Part shown: positions 28,249 to 37,204 of the stretch, in pieces
How the letters are laid out: each line of letters starts with the position of its first letter
Numbering within the stretch: position 1 is the stretch's first letter
Origin: an alpha proteobacterium IMCC14465
Lineage (GTDB): Bacteria > Pseudomonadota > Alphaproteobacteria > RS24
Length of the DNA: 64,000 nucleotides
Assembly (NCBI GenBank): GCA_000293845.2
Contig: ALYF01000001.1
Span: 17,585-81,584 of the forward strand
Direction of reading: 5' to 3'
Program-made: the position numbers and the translations under genes
Notes under the pieces: model-generated
The model's database searches: none
The model's input: only the letters and a program-made list of their open reading frames with translations
What the model was told of the DNA's origin: nothing

Positions 28249-29094
28249 TTACCAGACCAGAACAGCGCTCGCTGTCATCCCTTTGTCATAACTTCTTACA
28301 ATCAGCAGAATGAAAACAGCAATCGCAGCAGCAAGCATGCCATCCATTCTATCCAGCATACCGCCATGGCCGGGAAGAATGCCGCCAGAGTCTTTAACGT
28401 TATATTTCCGCTTCAGAGACGACTCGAATAAATCGCCAATTTGAGAAATCACCGCCAAGAAAGCACTAAAAATAACCAGAAAAGTTAACGACGATGCATG
28501 GATGAAAAAACTCACAGCCCCCCCGATAATAACTGCGCCCAAAACACCGCCCAAAAGCCCTGCCCACGTTTTATTGGGGGAAATAACCGGCGCTAATTTT
28601 GGACCACCAATGGTTTTACCAAAAACATAGGCCATCACATCCGTCGCCCAAACGGCCCAAAAAATATAGAAGACCAGCAAAAAACCACCATCTATATTTC
28701 GAAGAAGAACGAGTGACAGTGCCGCCGCGCCAATATAGGCAAACCCTCCGCTCACGAGAGACAGCTTCATTCCCAATAAAAGGGATAAGCCTAGAGAGAT
28801 TAAAATACCAAAGCCATAAAAGGCCAATCCCGTGCCAAATCCGTCATGACCTGCTAGAGCAAGTAGGAAAATCATTCCGCTCAATAAAATTTGAGCCAGC
28901 CTGTCCTCTTTAGAAATGATGTTAATCCACTCAATCCCCATAATCACACAGGTAATGGCAACTAAAATGGCAAACGGCAAACCGCCCTGCCATAAAATAA
29001 TCAAGATGACAGGCAATCCCAAAATGGCTGTGATAAATCGCGACTTAAGGCTACCACTCACTGGCTCATCAGGCTGAGCGGCTTGTTGACTCAT
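28249..29094 (-). CDS. cdsA: Phosphatidate cytidylyltransferase
   Basis: CdsA makes CDP-diacylglycerol from CTP and phosphatidic acid at the inner membrane, the branch point for phospholipids. The 281-residue protein has about seven or eight hydrophobic helices and the family signature near the C-terminus: SQIGDLFESSLKR, VKDSGGILPGHGGMLDRMD, plus the earlier SPNKTWAGLLGG. It overlaps uppS by 4 bases and is followed closely by dxr. Confidence 0.95.
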   Translation of the reverse strand: MSQQAAQPDEPVSGSLKSRFITAILGLPVILIILWQGGLPFAILVAITCVIMGIEWINIISKEDRLAQILLSGMIFLLALAGHDGFGTGLAFYGFGILISLGLSLLLGMKLSLVSGGFAYIGAAALSLVLLRNIDGGFLLVFYIFWAVWATDVMAYVFGKTIGGPKLAPVISPNKTWAGLLGGVLGAVIIGGAVSFFIHASSLTFLVIFSAFLAVISQIGDLFESSLKRKYNVKDSGGILPGHGGMLDRMDGMLAAAIAVFILLIVRSYDKGMTASAVLVW

Positions 29095-29894
29095 TTCGTC
29101 GCCTTTTTAAGCGTAAGTTTTTCAAGAAGGTTTTTATCCTGCTTAGCTGCAGAAGCGTCATCCTCTAAAATGCGACCAAAGCGGCGGTCACGGCTTGCGT
29201 ATTCTTTTAGAGCAAGGTCGAGATCGTGTTCATTAAAATCAGGCCAGTAGACATCCGTAAAATAAAGTTCTGAATAGGCCGCTTGCCAGAGCATAAAATT
29301 ACTAAGCCTGTATTCGCCGCTGGTGCGTATAATTAAATCAGGGTTAGGCAGGCCAAAGGTTCTGAGATGCCCTTCTAACGTTTCTTTTGTGATATCGGAA
29401 GGCGCCAGCTTATTATCACTAACTGCTTCAGCAATAGATTTAATGGCATGAACAATTTCTTCTTGGGAACCATAATTGAAAGCAACCTGAAGTATCATTT
29501 TATGGTTATGGCATGCCTCATTTTCTACATGCTCAATAAGTTTTAGCGTGGCCTTGGGAAGCCCATCAACTTCGCCAATGATTTTAATAAAAACACCTTC
29601 TTCAACAAGCTCTTCCAAATGCTCATTAAAAAAACTATGCATGAGATTGAACAGAAAATTTACTTCACTTTTCGGCCTGAAGCGGTTTTCTGATGAAAAA
29701 GCAAACAGCGTTAATATTGGTAAATTGCGTGTAATCGCCGCCTTCACGACCCTCTTAATGGCATTGACACCAGCCAAATGACCTTCCGGTCTGGTCAGTC
29801 CCTGAGACTTCGCCCAACGCCCATTACCATCCATGATGATAGCTACATGAGGGAGCAATCCAGTTCTTTCGGTAATTTCATGTGGAGATGTCAT
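29091..29894 (-). CDS. uppS: Undecaprenyl diphosphate synthase
   Basis: UppS elongates farnesyl diphosphate to the C55 carrier used for peptidoglycan and LPS. The 267-residue cis-prenyltransferase has HVAIIMDGNGRWAKSQGL with the catalytic Asp22, GHLAGVNAIKRVV, TLFAFSSENRFRP, and the C-terminal LIIRTSGEYRLSNFMLWQ and ELYFTDVYWPDF. The last 30 residues after the family core are lysine-rich. It sits between frr and cdsA with overlapping ends on the cdsA side. Confidence 0.97.
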   Translation of the reverse strand: MTSPHEITERTGLLPHVAIIMDGNGRWAKSQGLTRPEGHLAGVNAIKRVVKAAITRNLPILTLFAFSSENRFRPKSEVNFLFNLMHSFFNEHLEELVEEGVFIKIIGEVDGLPKATLKLIEHVENEACHNHKMILQVAFNYGSQEEIVHAIKSIAEAVSDNKLAPSDITKETLEGHLRTFGLPNPDLIIRTSGEYRLSNFMLWQAAYSELYFTDVYWPDFNEHDLDLALKEYASRDRRFGRILEDDASAAKQDKNLLEKLTLKKATK

Positions 29895-29917
29895 TAATCA
29901 ACCGTTTTATATTGCGA

Positions 29918-30472
29918 TTAAACTTGCCTTATTTCAGCTTCTTTTTGCGAAAGGGCTTCATCAATCTTGGCAACATAATCATCAGTTAATTTTTGCACAT
30001 CGTCAGAAAGTGCTTTTTGCTCATCCTGACTAATTTCGCCGTCTTTCTCGCCTTTCTTAAGCTGGTCCATGCCGTCGCGCCTGACATTACGGACAGCGAC
30101 ACGCCCCTGCTCTGCATATTTACCGGCAATTTTGACGAGCTCCTCACGGCGTTCTTCATTAAGTTCAGGCAATGGCACACGAACCATCTGCCCGTCTGCC
30201 ATCGGGTTGAGACCAAGACCGGCCTCACGTATGGCTTTTTCAACAAAGGAAACCGTCCCTTTATCCCAAACTTGAACAGACAAAAGTCTTGGTTCGGGCG
30301 CGGAAATTGTGCCGACCTGAGACATTGGCATTTGCTGACCATAAGCCTCCACCATAATAGGCTCAAGAAGGCTGGTACTGGCACGGCCTGTTCTCAGACC
30401 TCCAAAATCACTTTTCAGGGTATTTAAAGCCCCCTCCATTCGTCTATTTAAATCGTCCATATCAGCAGACAT
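29918..30472 (-). CDS. frr: Ribosome recycling factor
   Basis: Frr splits terminated ribosomes together with EF-G. The 184-residue protein has [21 protein letters not shown] near the N-terminus, the hinge and domain II ([36 protein letters not shown]), and a final long helix. Length is normal (about 185). GGGAT precedes the ATG at 30472; a second in-frame ATG is four codons later. It follows pyrH, as in most bacteria. Confidence 0.97.
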   Translation of the reverse strand: MSADMDDLNRRMEGALNTLKSDFGGLRTGRASTSLLEPIMVEAYGQQMPMSQVGTISAPEPRLLSVQVWDKGTVSFVEKAIREAGLGLNPMADGQMVRVPLPELNEERREELVKIAGKYAEQGRVAVRNVRRDGMDQLKKGEKDGEISQDEQKALSDDVQKLTDDYVAKIDEALSQKEAEIRQV

Positions 30473-30490
30473 TTTTATATCCCTATTTTA

Positions 30491-31213
30491 TTAAGTTCCC
30501 GAGATTATTGTACAATTTCCATTATCTTCAAGGACTTTCAACAATGCACCATTTGACTGAATAGAAAACACAACTATTGGTATATTATTTTCTCTCGAAA
30601 GGCTGACAGCAGAAGCATCCATGACCTTCAAGTCTTTAGATAATACATCCATATAACTTAACGCATCATAACGAGTCGCGGAACTGTCTTTTCGCGGATC
30701 GGCAGAGTAAACCCCATCCACATTTGTTCCCTTCATCAGCGCATCACAATTCATTTCAGCCGCGCGCAGAGCCGCTGCCGTATCCGTCGTGAAAAACGGG
30801 TTGCCCGTTCCCGCTGCAAAAATAACCACCCGCCCCTTTTCCATATGGCGAATGGCGCGGCGGCGGATATAAGGCTCACAGACTGTGGTCATCGGAATGG
30901 CTGAAAGCACACGGGTTTGAATATCTTGACGCTCAAGCGCGTTTTGCATCGCAAGCGCATTCATGACCGTTGCCAGCATGCCCATATAATCCGCACTGGA
31001 ACGATCCATTCCCCCGGCTGCACCGGACAAACCACGGAAGATATTCCCGCCACCAATGACAAGACATATTTCAACGCCGGATTGGCGCGCCTGACTAATT
31101 TCGGAAGCTATTCTGTCAACAGTGCCAACATCAATACCATATTGGCCGTCACCCATAAGGGCTTCACCAGAAATTTTCAGAAGAACGCGTTTAAAGTCTC
31201 GTTTTTCTGTCAT
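30491..31213 (-). CDS. pyrH: UMP kinase
   Basis: PyrH phosphorylates UMP to UDP. The 240-residue protein belongs to the amino acid kinase fold, with [13 protein letters not shown] near the N-terminus, the GGGNIFRG phosphate loop, [18 protein letters not shown], a CEPYIRRRA block, [19 protein letters not shown] and the C-terminal [10 protein letters not shown] chose the ATG at 31213 (MTEKRDFKR); upstream in-frame GTG codons would add five residues. It lies between tsf and frr, the usual order. Confidence 0.97.
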   Translation of the reverse strand: MTEKRDFKRVLLKISGEALMGDGQYGIDVGTVDRIASEISQARQSGVEICLVIGGGNIFRGLSGAAGGMDRSSADYMGMLATVMNALAMQNALERQDIQTRVLSAIPMTTVCEPYIRRRAIRHMEKGRVVIFAAGTGNPFFTTDTAAALRAAEMNCDALMKGTNVDGVYSADPRKDSSATRYDALSYMDVLSKDLKVMDASAVSLSRENNIPIVVFSIQSNGALLKVLEDNGNCTIISGT

Positions 31214-31259
31214 CTCCAGCACCCTCACCCGTTATTTTCGGTCTGTTATTTTGGTTGTC

Positions 31260-32192
31260 TTAGGAACTACCTACAGCAGCAGCCACCTCAGAAGCAAAAT
31301 CCTCTTCGGGGCCTTTGTCAATACCTTCGCCAAGTCCAAAGCGAACAAAGCCAGCGAGTTTGACCTCACTACCAATATCTGACGCTGCATTTTGCAGAAC
31401 TTTCTCAATGGTAGTTTCACCGTCAATCACGAAAACCTGCTTAAGCAGCACGACTTCTTCGTAGAATTTACGCAGACGCCCCTCGACCATTTTTTCGATA
31501 ATCTCTTCCGGCTTGCCGCTTTCACGCGCTTCAGTAATCAGAACCTCACGTTCACGATTAACCTCGTCTTGCGATAAATCATCCGTCGAAAGCGCTAATG
31601 GGTTCGTTGCCGCAACATGCATCGCGATTTGCTTACCCAAAGCTGCCAGCTTATCGGCATCACCGGCAGATTCCAGCGCAACAAGCACCCCAATCTTACC
31701 CTGACCGTCAACAACCTGACCGTGCAGATAGGACGTCACAATACCTTGCGCGACAGAAAGACCTGCAGACCGTCTAACGGACATGTTTTCACCAATCGTA
31801 CCAACCATTTCAGCAACATGATCCTGAATGGATTTGCCAGCACCGGGATAGTCTGTAGCGATAAGTTTATCAAAATCACCATCAACACTCAGCGCGACAT
31901 TGGCAATATCAGCGACCATGTTCTGAAACTGGTCATTCCGCGCAACAAAGTCTGTTTCAGAGTTCACTTCAACAACAGCGCCTTTTTGACCATCCGTAAT
32001 AGTTGAGACAAGACCTTCCGCGGCAACACGGTCGGCTTTCTTGGCGGCTTTAGAGAGCCCTTTGGTTCTCAGCCAATCAACTGCCGCTTCCAGATCACCA
32101 TTGGTTTCAGAAAGCGCCGTTTTGCAATCCATCATGCCTGCGCCGGTTTGTTCCCGCAATTCTTTAACCATTGAAACAGTAATATCAGCCAT
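31260..32192 (-). CDS. tsf: Elongation factor Ts
   Basis: EF-Ts exchanges GDP for GTP on EF-Tu. The 310-residue protein has the N-terminal UBA-like domain with [19 protein letters not shown] (residues 8-26), then the core [16 protein letters not shown], and a C-terminal [14 protein letters not shown] with [12 protein letters not shown]. Length is normal for alphaproteobacteria. It follows rpsB after 40 bases in the same orientation. Confidence 0.97.
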   Translation of the reverse strand: MADITVSMVKELREQTGAGMMDCKTALSETNGDLEAAVDWLRTKGLSKAAKKADRVAAEGLVSTITDGQKGAVVEVNSETDFVARNDQFQNMVADIANVALSVDGDFDKLIATDYPGAGKSIQDHVAEMVGTIGENMSVRRSAGLSVAQGIVTSYLHGQVVDGQGKIGVLVALESAGDADKLAALGKQIAMHVAATNPLALSTDDLSQDEVNREREVLITEARESGKPEEIIEKMVEGRLRKFYEEVVLLKQVFVIDGETTIEKVLQNAASDIGSEVKLAGFVRFGLGEGIDKGPEEDFASEVAAAVGSS

Positions 32193-32232
32193 ATTCGCTC
32201 CATTTCCTTATAGAGTTGGTAAAGTTTGTGAC

Positions 32233-33120
32233 CTAATCAGTTTTTTCTTCTGTCACAGCTTCGTCGACAGGTGCTTCTTCGGCAGGTGCCTCTTCAGCAA
32301 CTTCGGCAACAGGAGCTTCCTCAGCAACAGCTTCTGCTGCTGGTTCCGGCGTTTCCTCTGTTGGGGCTGAAAGCGCCTCTTCCTTAGCAGGTTCAGCTTG
32401 TGCGCCAATATCCACACCTGATGAAACCGCACCTTGCTCGATGCCGTCAATCACAGCACCTGAGAAAAGTGAGCAATAAAGCTCAATCGCACGTGTTGCA
32501 TCATCATTGCCTGGTACCGGATAGGAAATACCGTCCGGGTTGCAATTACTGTCGAGAATAGCAATCACAGGAATGCCAAGCTTATGCGCTTCAGCAATTG
32601 CGATGGATTCCTTATTGGTATCAATCACAATCATTAAATCCGGCAGACCGCCCATATCCTTAATACCACCAATCGCCAGCTCAAGCTTATTACGCTCACG
32701 GGTCAGGTTAAGGATTTCTTTTTTGGTGAAGCCAGTAGAAGCTTCATCTTCCAGCATATTTTCAAGTTCGCGCAGACGCTTAATAGAATTTGAAATTGTT
32801 TTCCAATTCGTCAACGTGCCACCCAACCAACGTGTGTTCATGTAATATTGAGCACATTGTTGCGCGGTGCGCGCAATTACTTCGGTTGCCTGACGTTTTG
32901 TCCCGACAAACAGAACACGACCGCCAGCAGCAACCGTGTCACGAACCGCGACAAGCGCCTGATGCAATAGCGGCACTGTCTGTGCCAAATCAATAATATG
33001 AATGCCGTTTCTGTCCCCAAAAATATAAGGGGCCATTTTAGGATTCCAGCGATGTGTTTGGTGACCAAAGTGAACACCAGCCTCTAATAGCTGGCGCATA
33101 TTGTAATCCGGTAGAGCCAT
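32233..33120 (-). CDS. rpsB: 30S ribosomal protein S2 with acidic C-terminal extension
   Basis: S2 is a structural protein of the 30S subunit. The 295-residue protein starts with [22 protein letters not shown], has [33 protein letters not shown] and the [14 protein letters not shown] block. After about residue 240 a 50-residue tail made almost only of Ala, Glu, Pro and Val (repeats like [18 protein letters not shown]) follows; E. coli S2 has 241 residues and no such tail, but acidic extensions are common in alphaproteobacteria. AGGATAAAG precedes the ATG. It heads the 14-gene minus-strand run. Confidence 0.97.
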   Translation of the reverse strand: MALPDYNMRQLLEAGVHFGHQTHRWNPKMAPYIFGDRNGIHIIDLAQTVPLLHQALVAVRDTVAAGGRVLFVGTKRQATEVIARTAQQCAQYYMNTRWLGGTLTNWKTISNSIKRLRELENMLEDEASTGFTKKEILNLTRERNKLELAIGGIKDMGGLPDLMIVIDTNKESIAIAEAHKLGIPVIAILDSNCNPDGISYPVPGNDDATRAIELYCSLFSGAVIDGIEQGAVSSGVDIGAQAEPAKEEALSAPTEETPEPAAEAVAEEAPVAEVAEEAPAEEAPVDEAVTEEKTD

Positions 33121-33226
33121 AACTCTTTATCCTTTCTCCGGTTAATCCGCCATGAGGAAGTGGGCCGAAGATTTCGGCACCGGAGGGGCTTTGCAATTTC
33201 GGCAAAACCAATCCTCATGTGTGTGA
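33121..33226 (-). promoter_or_regulatory. Structured leader of the rpsB mRNA
   Basis: Between the predicted transcription start and the rpsB ATG there is an 8-bp inverted repeat (CATGAGGA at 33151-33158 with TCCTCATG at 33212-33219), enclosing a second perfect hairpin GCCGAA-GAT-TTCGGC at 33164-33178. The outer arm begins just after the predicted transcript start. Leaders of ribosomal-protein genes often bind their own product; that role is inferred here, not shown. Confidence 0.45.
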
Positions 33227-33233
33227 TGCGGCG

Positions 33234-33262
33234 GGTATAGGACAGGTTGGGCAGGAAAACAA
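33234..33262 (-). promoter_or_regulatory. Candidate promoter of the rpsB operon
   Basis: On the minus strand TTGTTT (33257-33262) is followed after exactly 17 bases by TATACC (33234-33239). It lies in the only gap between dnaE and rpsB and would give a leader of about 105 bases. Confidence 0.5.
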
Positions 33263-33288
33263 GCCCCAATTATCAATGAAACAGGCTT

Positions 33289-36200
33289 TTAAATATCTTC
33301 AACATGCAACACGCCGTTCAAAGCCTTGATAGCCCCTGAAATACGAGGGTTTATCTGATATTTACCTGGCAAACGCAATTCAACCTCATGACGCTCATTT
33401 TGCATAATGAGGGTAACAATACCGCCCTTTGCAGGATTAAGTTTAATATCGCTGTCATCATTCCCGCGACCTTCATCAAGCTGTTTCCTGATAAAGGGCA
33501 AGGCCGTTTTGTTTTCAACGAAAACCCGAAGGCTCGTATCATTGCCCGATGCGACAACCTCGTCGAGGGAACGGATATTCTCAGCCTGTAATCTTATCGT
33601 GTCATCCTCACGCGAAACCTTTGCGCTAATAATCACAGATTGCCCGACACTTAAAATCTCGCGCTTATTGTTTAAAACCTCAGAAAACACAATTGCTTCA
33701 AACTGCCCTGTCGGGTCGGACAGCCCAAGATAAGCAAAAGGATTGCCCTGTTTGGATTTGCGCTCATCCATCTTAGCAATTGTGCCAGCCAATAAGACAT
33801 TATTTTCAACCGAACTGGCGAGGTCTTCAAAACTCAACACATTCATCCGGCGTAACACCGTGCGGTAATCATCCAAGGGATGACCGGAGAGATAAAATCC
33901 GATGGCATCAAATTCACGGGTCAGGCGTTCGACAGGTGACCAAGGCGCAACCTCGCGCAATGTGCGACTTTCGGAAATTTCTTCTTCGCCGAAAAGATTG
34001 CTTTGCCCTTCTTTTCTTTCATTTTGGGCAATATTAGCTTCTGAAAGGAGCATTTTCACAGCTTCGAACAAACGGGCACGGTCGGTTTCAAGGCAATCAA
34101 ACGCCCCAGCGGAAATCAGATTTTCCAATAATTTACTGTTAATGCCAACAGCGCCAACGCGCTTGGCAAAATCAAAAATATCTTTGTAAGGTCCGTTTTG
34201 TCCGCGCTCTGCAACCAAATCAATCATGGACTGACGCCCAACATTTTTAATAGCCGACAGCGCATAAATGATTTCCTGCTCGCCGGTTTCAAACATCACA
34301 TCAGAACGGTTAATATCAGGTGCGGAAACTTTGATGTCATGCGCCAGCGCATCCTGCACAAAGATTTGCAGCTTGTCGGTGTTTTCATAATCCAACGACA
34401 TAGAAGCTGCATAAAACGCAACAGGATAATTCGCTTTGATAAAAGCAGTTTGATATGCCACCAGCGCATAAGCGGCGGCGTGACTTTTGTTAAAGCCATA
34501 ACCGGCAAATCTATTCACCTGGTCGAAAACTGCACTGGCATTTATCTGGTCGACACCGTTTTCGGTTGCCCCTTCCAGAAACCTGCTTTTTTGCGCCTGC
34601 ATTTCTTCTTTGATTTTCTTACCCATGGCGCGGCGAAGCAAATCCGCTTCACCCAGCGAATAGCCCGACATCACCTGGGCAATCTGCATGACTTGTTCCT
34701 GATAAATCGGCACGCCGTAAGTTTCTTCGAGCAACGGTTTTAACATGTCATGCATATAATCAGGTTCTTCTTCTCCCTTTTTGCAAGCAATATAGCGCGG
34801 AATATTGTCCATCGGCCCGGGACGATAAAGTGCCACAAGCGCGATAATATCTTCAAAGCAGTCCGGTTGCATTTTACGCAATACATCCCGCATGCCGGCA
34901 CTTTCCAGCTGAAAAACACCCACCGTATCGCCGCTACCCAGCATGGTGAATGTCTTTTCATCATCTAACGCCAACTTGGTGAGATCAATTTCAACACCCG
35001 TCTTGGCGAGAAGCTCTACAGCACGCTCCAGCACGGTCAGCGTTTTCAGGCCAAGAAAATCAAACTTAACAAGCCCGGCAATTTCCACCCATTTCATATT
35101 AAACTGTGTCACCGGCATATCGGACTTTGGATCACGGTAAAGCGGGACAAGTTTTTCCAGCGGCCTGTCACCAATCACCACACCGGCGGCATGGGTCGAG
35201 GCGTGGCGGTAAAGGCCTTCCAGCTTGAGACTAATCTCAATCAGCTGAGCAATTGCGGGGTCATTGTCTCTTTCTTCTTGCAGGCGTTGTTCGCTGTCTA
35301 TCGCTTCTTGCAGCGTCACAGGTGCGGCAGGATTATTGGGCACCATTTTACACAGCCTATCGACCTGACCGTAAGGAATTTGCAGCACGCGCCCCACATC
35401 GCGCAAAACGGCACGCGCTTGAAGCTTTCCGAATGTGATGATTTGCGCCACTTGATCTACGCCGTATTTCTGCTGAACATAGCGGATGACCTCATCACGC
35501 CGCGTCTGGCAGAAATCAATATCAAAGTCAGGCATGGACACACGTTCAGGATTCAAAAATCGTTCAAACAGCAAACCGAAACGCAACGGATCCAAATCCG
35601 TAATTGTCAAAGCCCACGCAACCACCGACCCAGCACCTGACCCACGTCCAGGGCCGACAGAAATCCCGTTTTGTTTCGACCATTGGATAAAATCGGCAAC
35701 AATCAGAAAATAACCTGGAAAGCCCATGCCATTAATGACCTCAAGCTCATAATCAAGCCGCTTGAAATAGGTTTCTCTATCTGTAGTTGGGCTATCTGTA
35801 GATGAGCTATCTGGGGCAGGAGGGGTTTCCGCAAGGCGTTTTTCCAGCCCTGCCCGCGCCTGCCGCGCTAATTCATCTGCCTCGCCCTGCCCGCCATCTC
35901 CGGCAACAAAATCCGGCAATATTGGCGCATGTTTTTGCGGACGAAACGCACATCTTTTAGCTATCTCGACTGTGTTCTCAATCGCTTCCGGCAAATCGGC
36001 AAATAGTGAAACCATTTCTTGCGGGGTTTTCAGGCGATGGTTCGGCGTGAGCTGGCGACGGTCAGCCTCACGCACATAGGTCCCCTCAGCAATGCATATC
36101 AAGGCATCATGCGCCTCAAAATCTTCCTCAGACTCGAAGAAACTCTGATTGGTCGCGACAAGCGGAATATCTTGCCCATAAGCAAACTCTATCAGCCCGG

Positions 36201-36825
36201 TCTCAATCTCATCATCTTCCTGATGCCCATAGCGTTGCAATTCGATATAGAGATTATCACCAAAAATATCACGCAGACGATGAAGGATTTTTTCCGCTTC
36301 TTTTTTATTTTGTGCGCCCAGAAGCCTATCAATCGGGCCCTCACGCCCACCTGTAAGACAAATAATACCTGCGCCAGCAGTCGCAATATTTTCAAGCGTC
36401 ACACCGGGAGGTTCAATGCCGTCCCCCTCAAGATGGGCGCGGCTGACGATAGAAAGCAGATTCAGATAGCCCGTTTCATTTTGGGCGAAAAGCGCCAAAG
36501 ACGGTAAGTCATGACGGTCACGCCCGGGTAAGTCCAATCCACGTAAAGACAAGGTCACCCCGATAATCGGCTGCACACCAATACCAGAGAGTTTTTCTGA
36601 AATCTCAAGCGCACCGAAAAGATTATTACGGTCGGTCACTGCAATGGCAGGAGCTTCAAAACGAAGCGCCGCATTTGCCAATGCTTCAGGCTTTAACGCC
36701 CCTTCCAGCAATGAATAGGCACTATGCGCCCGTAAATGGATAAATTTAACGGGAACAGTATCGATACCCGCCGGCATGTCAGTCTGAATATTTTCGTTAT
36801 TTGCGTTTTCTGTCGTGGTCATCAT
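33289..36825 (-). CDS. dnaE: DNA polymerase III alpha subunit
   Basis: DnaE is the replicative polymerase subunit. The 1178-residue protein has an N-terminal PHP domain (HLRAHSAYSLLEGALKPEA near residue 30), the catalytic palm with SVGPGRGSGAGSVVAWAL and the aspartates of PDFDIDFCQTRRDEVI, then YQEQVMQIAQVMSGYSLGEAD, the Y-shaped GYGFNKSHAAAYA block, and a C-terminal OB-fold region (LAGTIAKMDERKSKQGNPFAYL). Length matches DnaE1, not the shorter DnaE2/ImuC. The start is one of two adjacent ATGs (36823-36825 or 36820-36822). A 379-base gap with an SOS-type operator and a small gene lies upstream. Confidence 0.97.
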   Translation of the reverse strand: MMTTTENANNENIQTDMPAGIDTVPVKFIHLRAHSAYSLLEGALKPEALANAALRFEAPAIAVTDRNNLFGALEISEKLSGIGVQPIIGVTLSLRGLDLPGRDRHDLPSLALFAQNETGYLNLLSIVSRAHLEGDGIEPPGVTLENIATAGAGIICLTGGREGPIDRLLGAQNKKEAEKILHRLRDIFGDNLYIELQRYGHQEDDEIETGLIEFAYGQDIPLVATNQSFFESEEDFEAHDALICIAEGTYVREADRRQLTPNHRLKTPQEMVSLFADLPEAIENTVEIAKRCAFRPQKHAPILPDFVAGDGGQGEADELARQARAGLEKRLAETPPAPDSSSTDSPTTDRETYFKRLDYELEVINGMGFPGYFLIVADFIQWSKQNGISVGPGRGSGAGSVVAWALTITDLDPLRFGLLFERFLNPERVSMPDFDIDFCQTRRDEVIRYVQQKYGVDQVAQIITFGKLQARAVLRDVGRVLQIPYGQVDRLCKMVPNNPAAPVTLQEAIDSEQRLQEERDNDPAIAQLIEISLKLEGLYRHASTHAAGVVIGDRPLEKLVPLYRDPKSDMPVTQFNMKWVEIAGLVKFDFLGLKTLTVLERAVELLAKTGVEIDLTKLALDDEKTFTMLGSGDTVGVFQLESAGMRDVLRKMQPDCFEDIIALVALYRPGPMDNIPRYIACKKGEEEPDYMHDMLKPLLEETYGVPIYQEQVMQIAQVMSGYSLGEADLLRRAMGKKIKEEMQAQKSRFLEGATENGVDQINASAVFDQVNRFAGYGFNKSHAAAYALVAYQTAFIKANYPVAFYAASMSLDYENTDKLQIFVQDALAHDIKVSAPDINRSDVMFETGEQEIIYALSAIKNVGRQSMIDLVAERGQNGPYKDIFDFAKRVGAVGINSKLLENLISAGAFDCLETDRARLFEAVKMLLSEANIAQNERKEGQSNLFGEEEISESRTLREVAPWSPVERLTREFDAIGFYLSGHPLDDYRTVLRRMNVLSFEDLASSVENNVLLAGTIAKMDERKSKQGNPFAYLGLSDPTGQFEAIVFSEVLNNKREILSVGQSVIISAKVSREDDTIRLQAENIRSLDEVVASGNDTSLRVFVENKTALPFIRKQLDEGRGNDDSDIKLNPAKGGIVTLIMQNERHEVELRLPGKYQINPRISGAIKALNGVLHVEDI

Positions 36826-36940
36826 TTTTACTCTTTACGCAATGTGACACCAGTTCTGAGTCTTGTCAGTTGCTGGATGATGATTTTCACGTCAAAGAAG
36901 GTATTCGATTGTGGGTAAGTCTTTATTCAGACCGTAAAGC
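36826..36940. other. dnaE upstream region, no clear signal
   Basis: These 115 bases between the tandem repeat and the dnaE start show no reading frame of note and no convincing promoter. A weak GAG ribosome site precedes the dnaE ATG pair. Transcription of dnaE could start here or read through from the small gene upstream. Confidence 0.3.
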
Positions 36941-36990
36941 CCAGTAGTAAACTAGTGGTAAACTAGTGGTAAACTAGTGGTAAACTGAGA
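36941..36990. repeat. 11-bp tandem repeat (TAAACTAGTGG), about 4 copies
   Basis: Three perfect copies of TAAACTAGTGG lie at 36948-36958, 36959-36969 and 36970-36980, followed by a partial copy TAAACTGAGAG and preceded by a diverged end CCAGTAG. Each unit contains the 6-bp palindrome ACTAGT, so identical sites recur every 11 bases, close to one helical turn. It lies between the small peptide gene and dnaE. Confidence 0.95.
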
Positions 36991-37004
36991 GCGCGTCGCG
37001 CCTC
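36987..37004 (-). terminator. GC-rich hairpin after the small peptide gene, doubtful terminator
   Basis: On the minus strand GAGGCGC-GAC-GCGCTCTC can fold into a stem with one bulge, 7 bases after the stop of the 26-codon gene. Only a short AGTTT follows, not a long T-run, so termination may be partial. Confidence 0.3.
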
Positions 37005-37010
37005 AATTCG

Positions 37011-37091
37011 TTAAAGAAAACTTCCAATCATAAGAACAAAATACCCAAAGGAAATAAGCGATATTAGCGCAATCAAATCTTTCACAATCAT
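37011..37091 (-). CDS. 26-residue hydrophobic peptide under a LexA-type operator
   Basis: The minus-strand frame starts with ATG at 37091 and ends with TAA at 37011. The peptide begins MIVKDLIALISLISF and ends MIGSFL; apart from Lys4 and Asp5 nearly all residues are hydrophobic, so it is one membrane helix. AAGGA lies 8 bases before the ATG. A perfect -35 box and a LexA box with an extra half-site lie 40-65 bases upstream. This layout fits SOS-induced membrane peptides such as the 29-residue Caulobacter division inhibitor SidA (acts on the FtsW/FtsN divisome) or TisB-type toxins. I believe Caulobacter sidA is also near dnaE but cannot check. Sequence identity to SidA is untested; a chance frame is possible but the aligned signals argue against it. 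Confidence 0.7.
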   Translation of the reverse strand: MIVKDLIALISLISFGYFVLMIGSFL

Positions 37092-37119
37092 CTATCCTGT
37101 CCTTAAACCATAATTAACA

Positions 37120-37156
37120 GAACATATAATGTTCATTATTTGTTCTAATATGTCAA
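37120..37156 (-). promoter_or_regulatory. SOS promoter: TTGACA plus LexA box with a third half-site
   Basis: On the minus strand TTGACA (37151-37156) is followed by GAAC-AAATAAT-GAAC (37131-37145), an exact match to the alphaproteobacterial LexA operator, and then, again after 7 bases, an inverted GTTC (37120-37123). The three half-sites are spaced 11 bases apart. The best -10 candidates (CATTAT or TTATAT within 37124-37131) are 19-21 bases from the -35, so the exact promoter is uncertain. The box is followed by the 26-codon gene. Confidence 0.8.
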
Positions 37157-37204
37157 GAGATATAAATACTATATATTTCAATAGCTTATGAGATTTAGAG
37201 AAGA

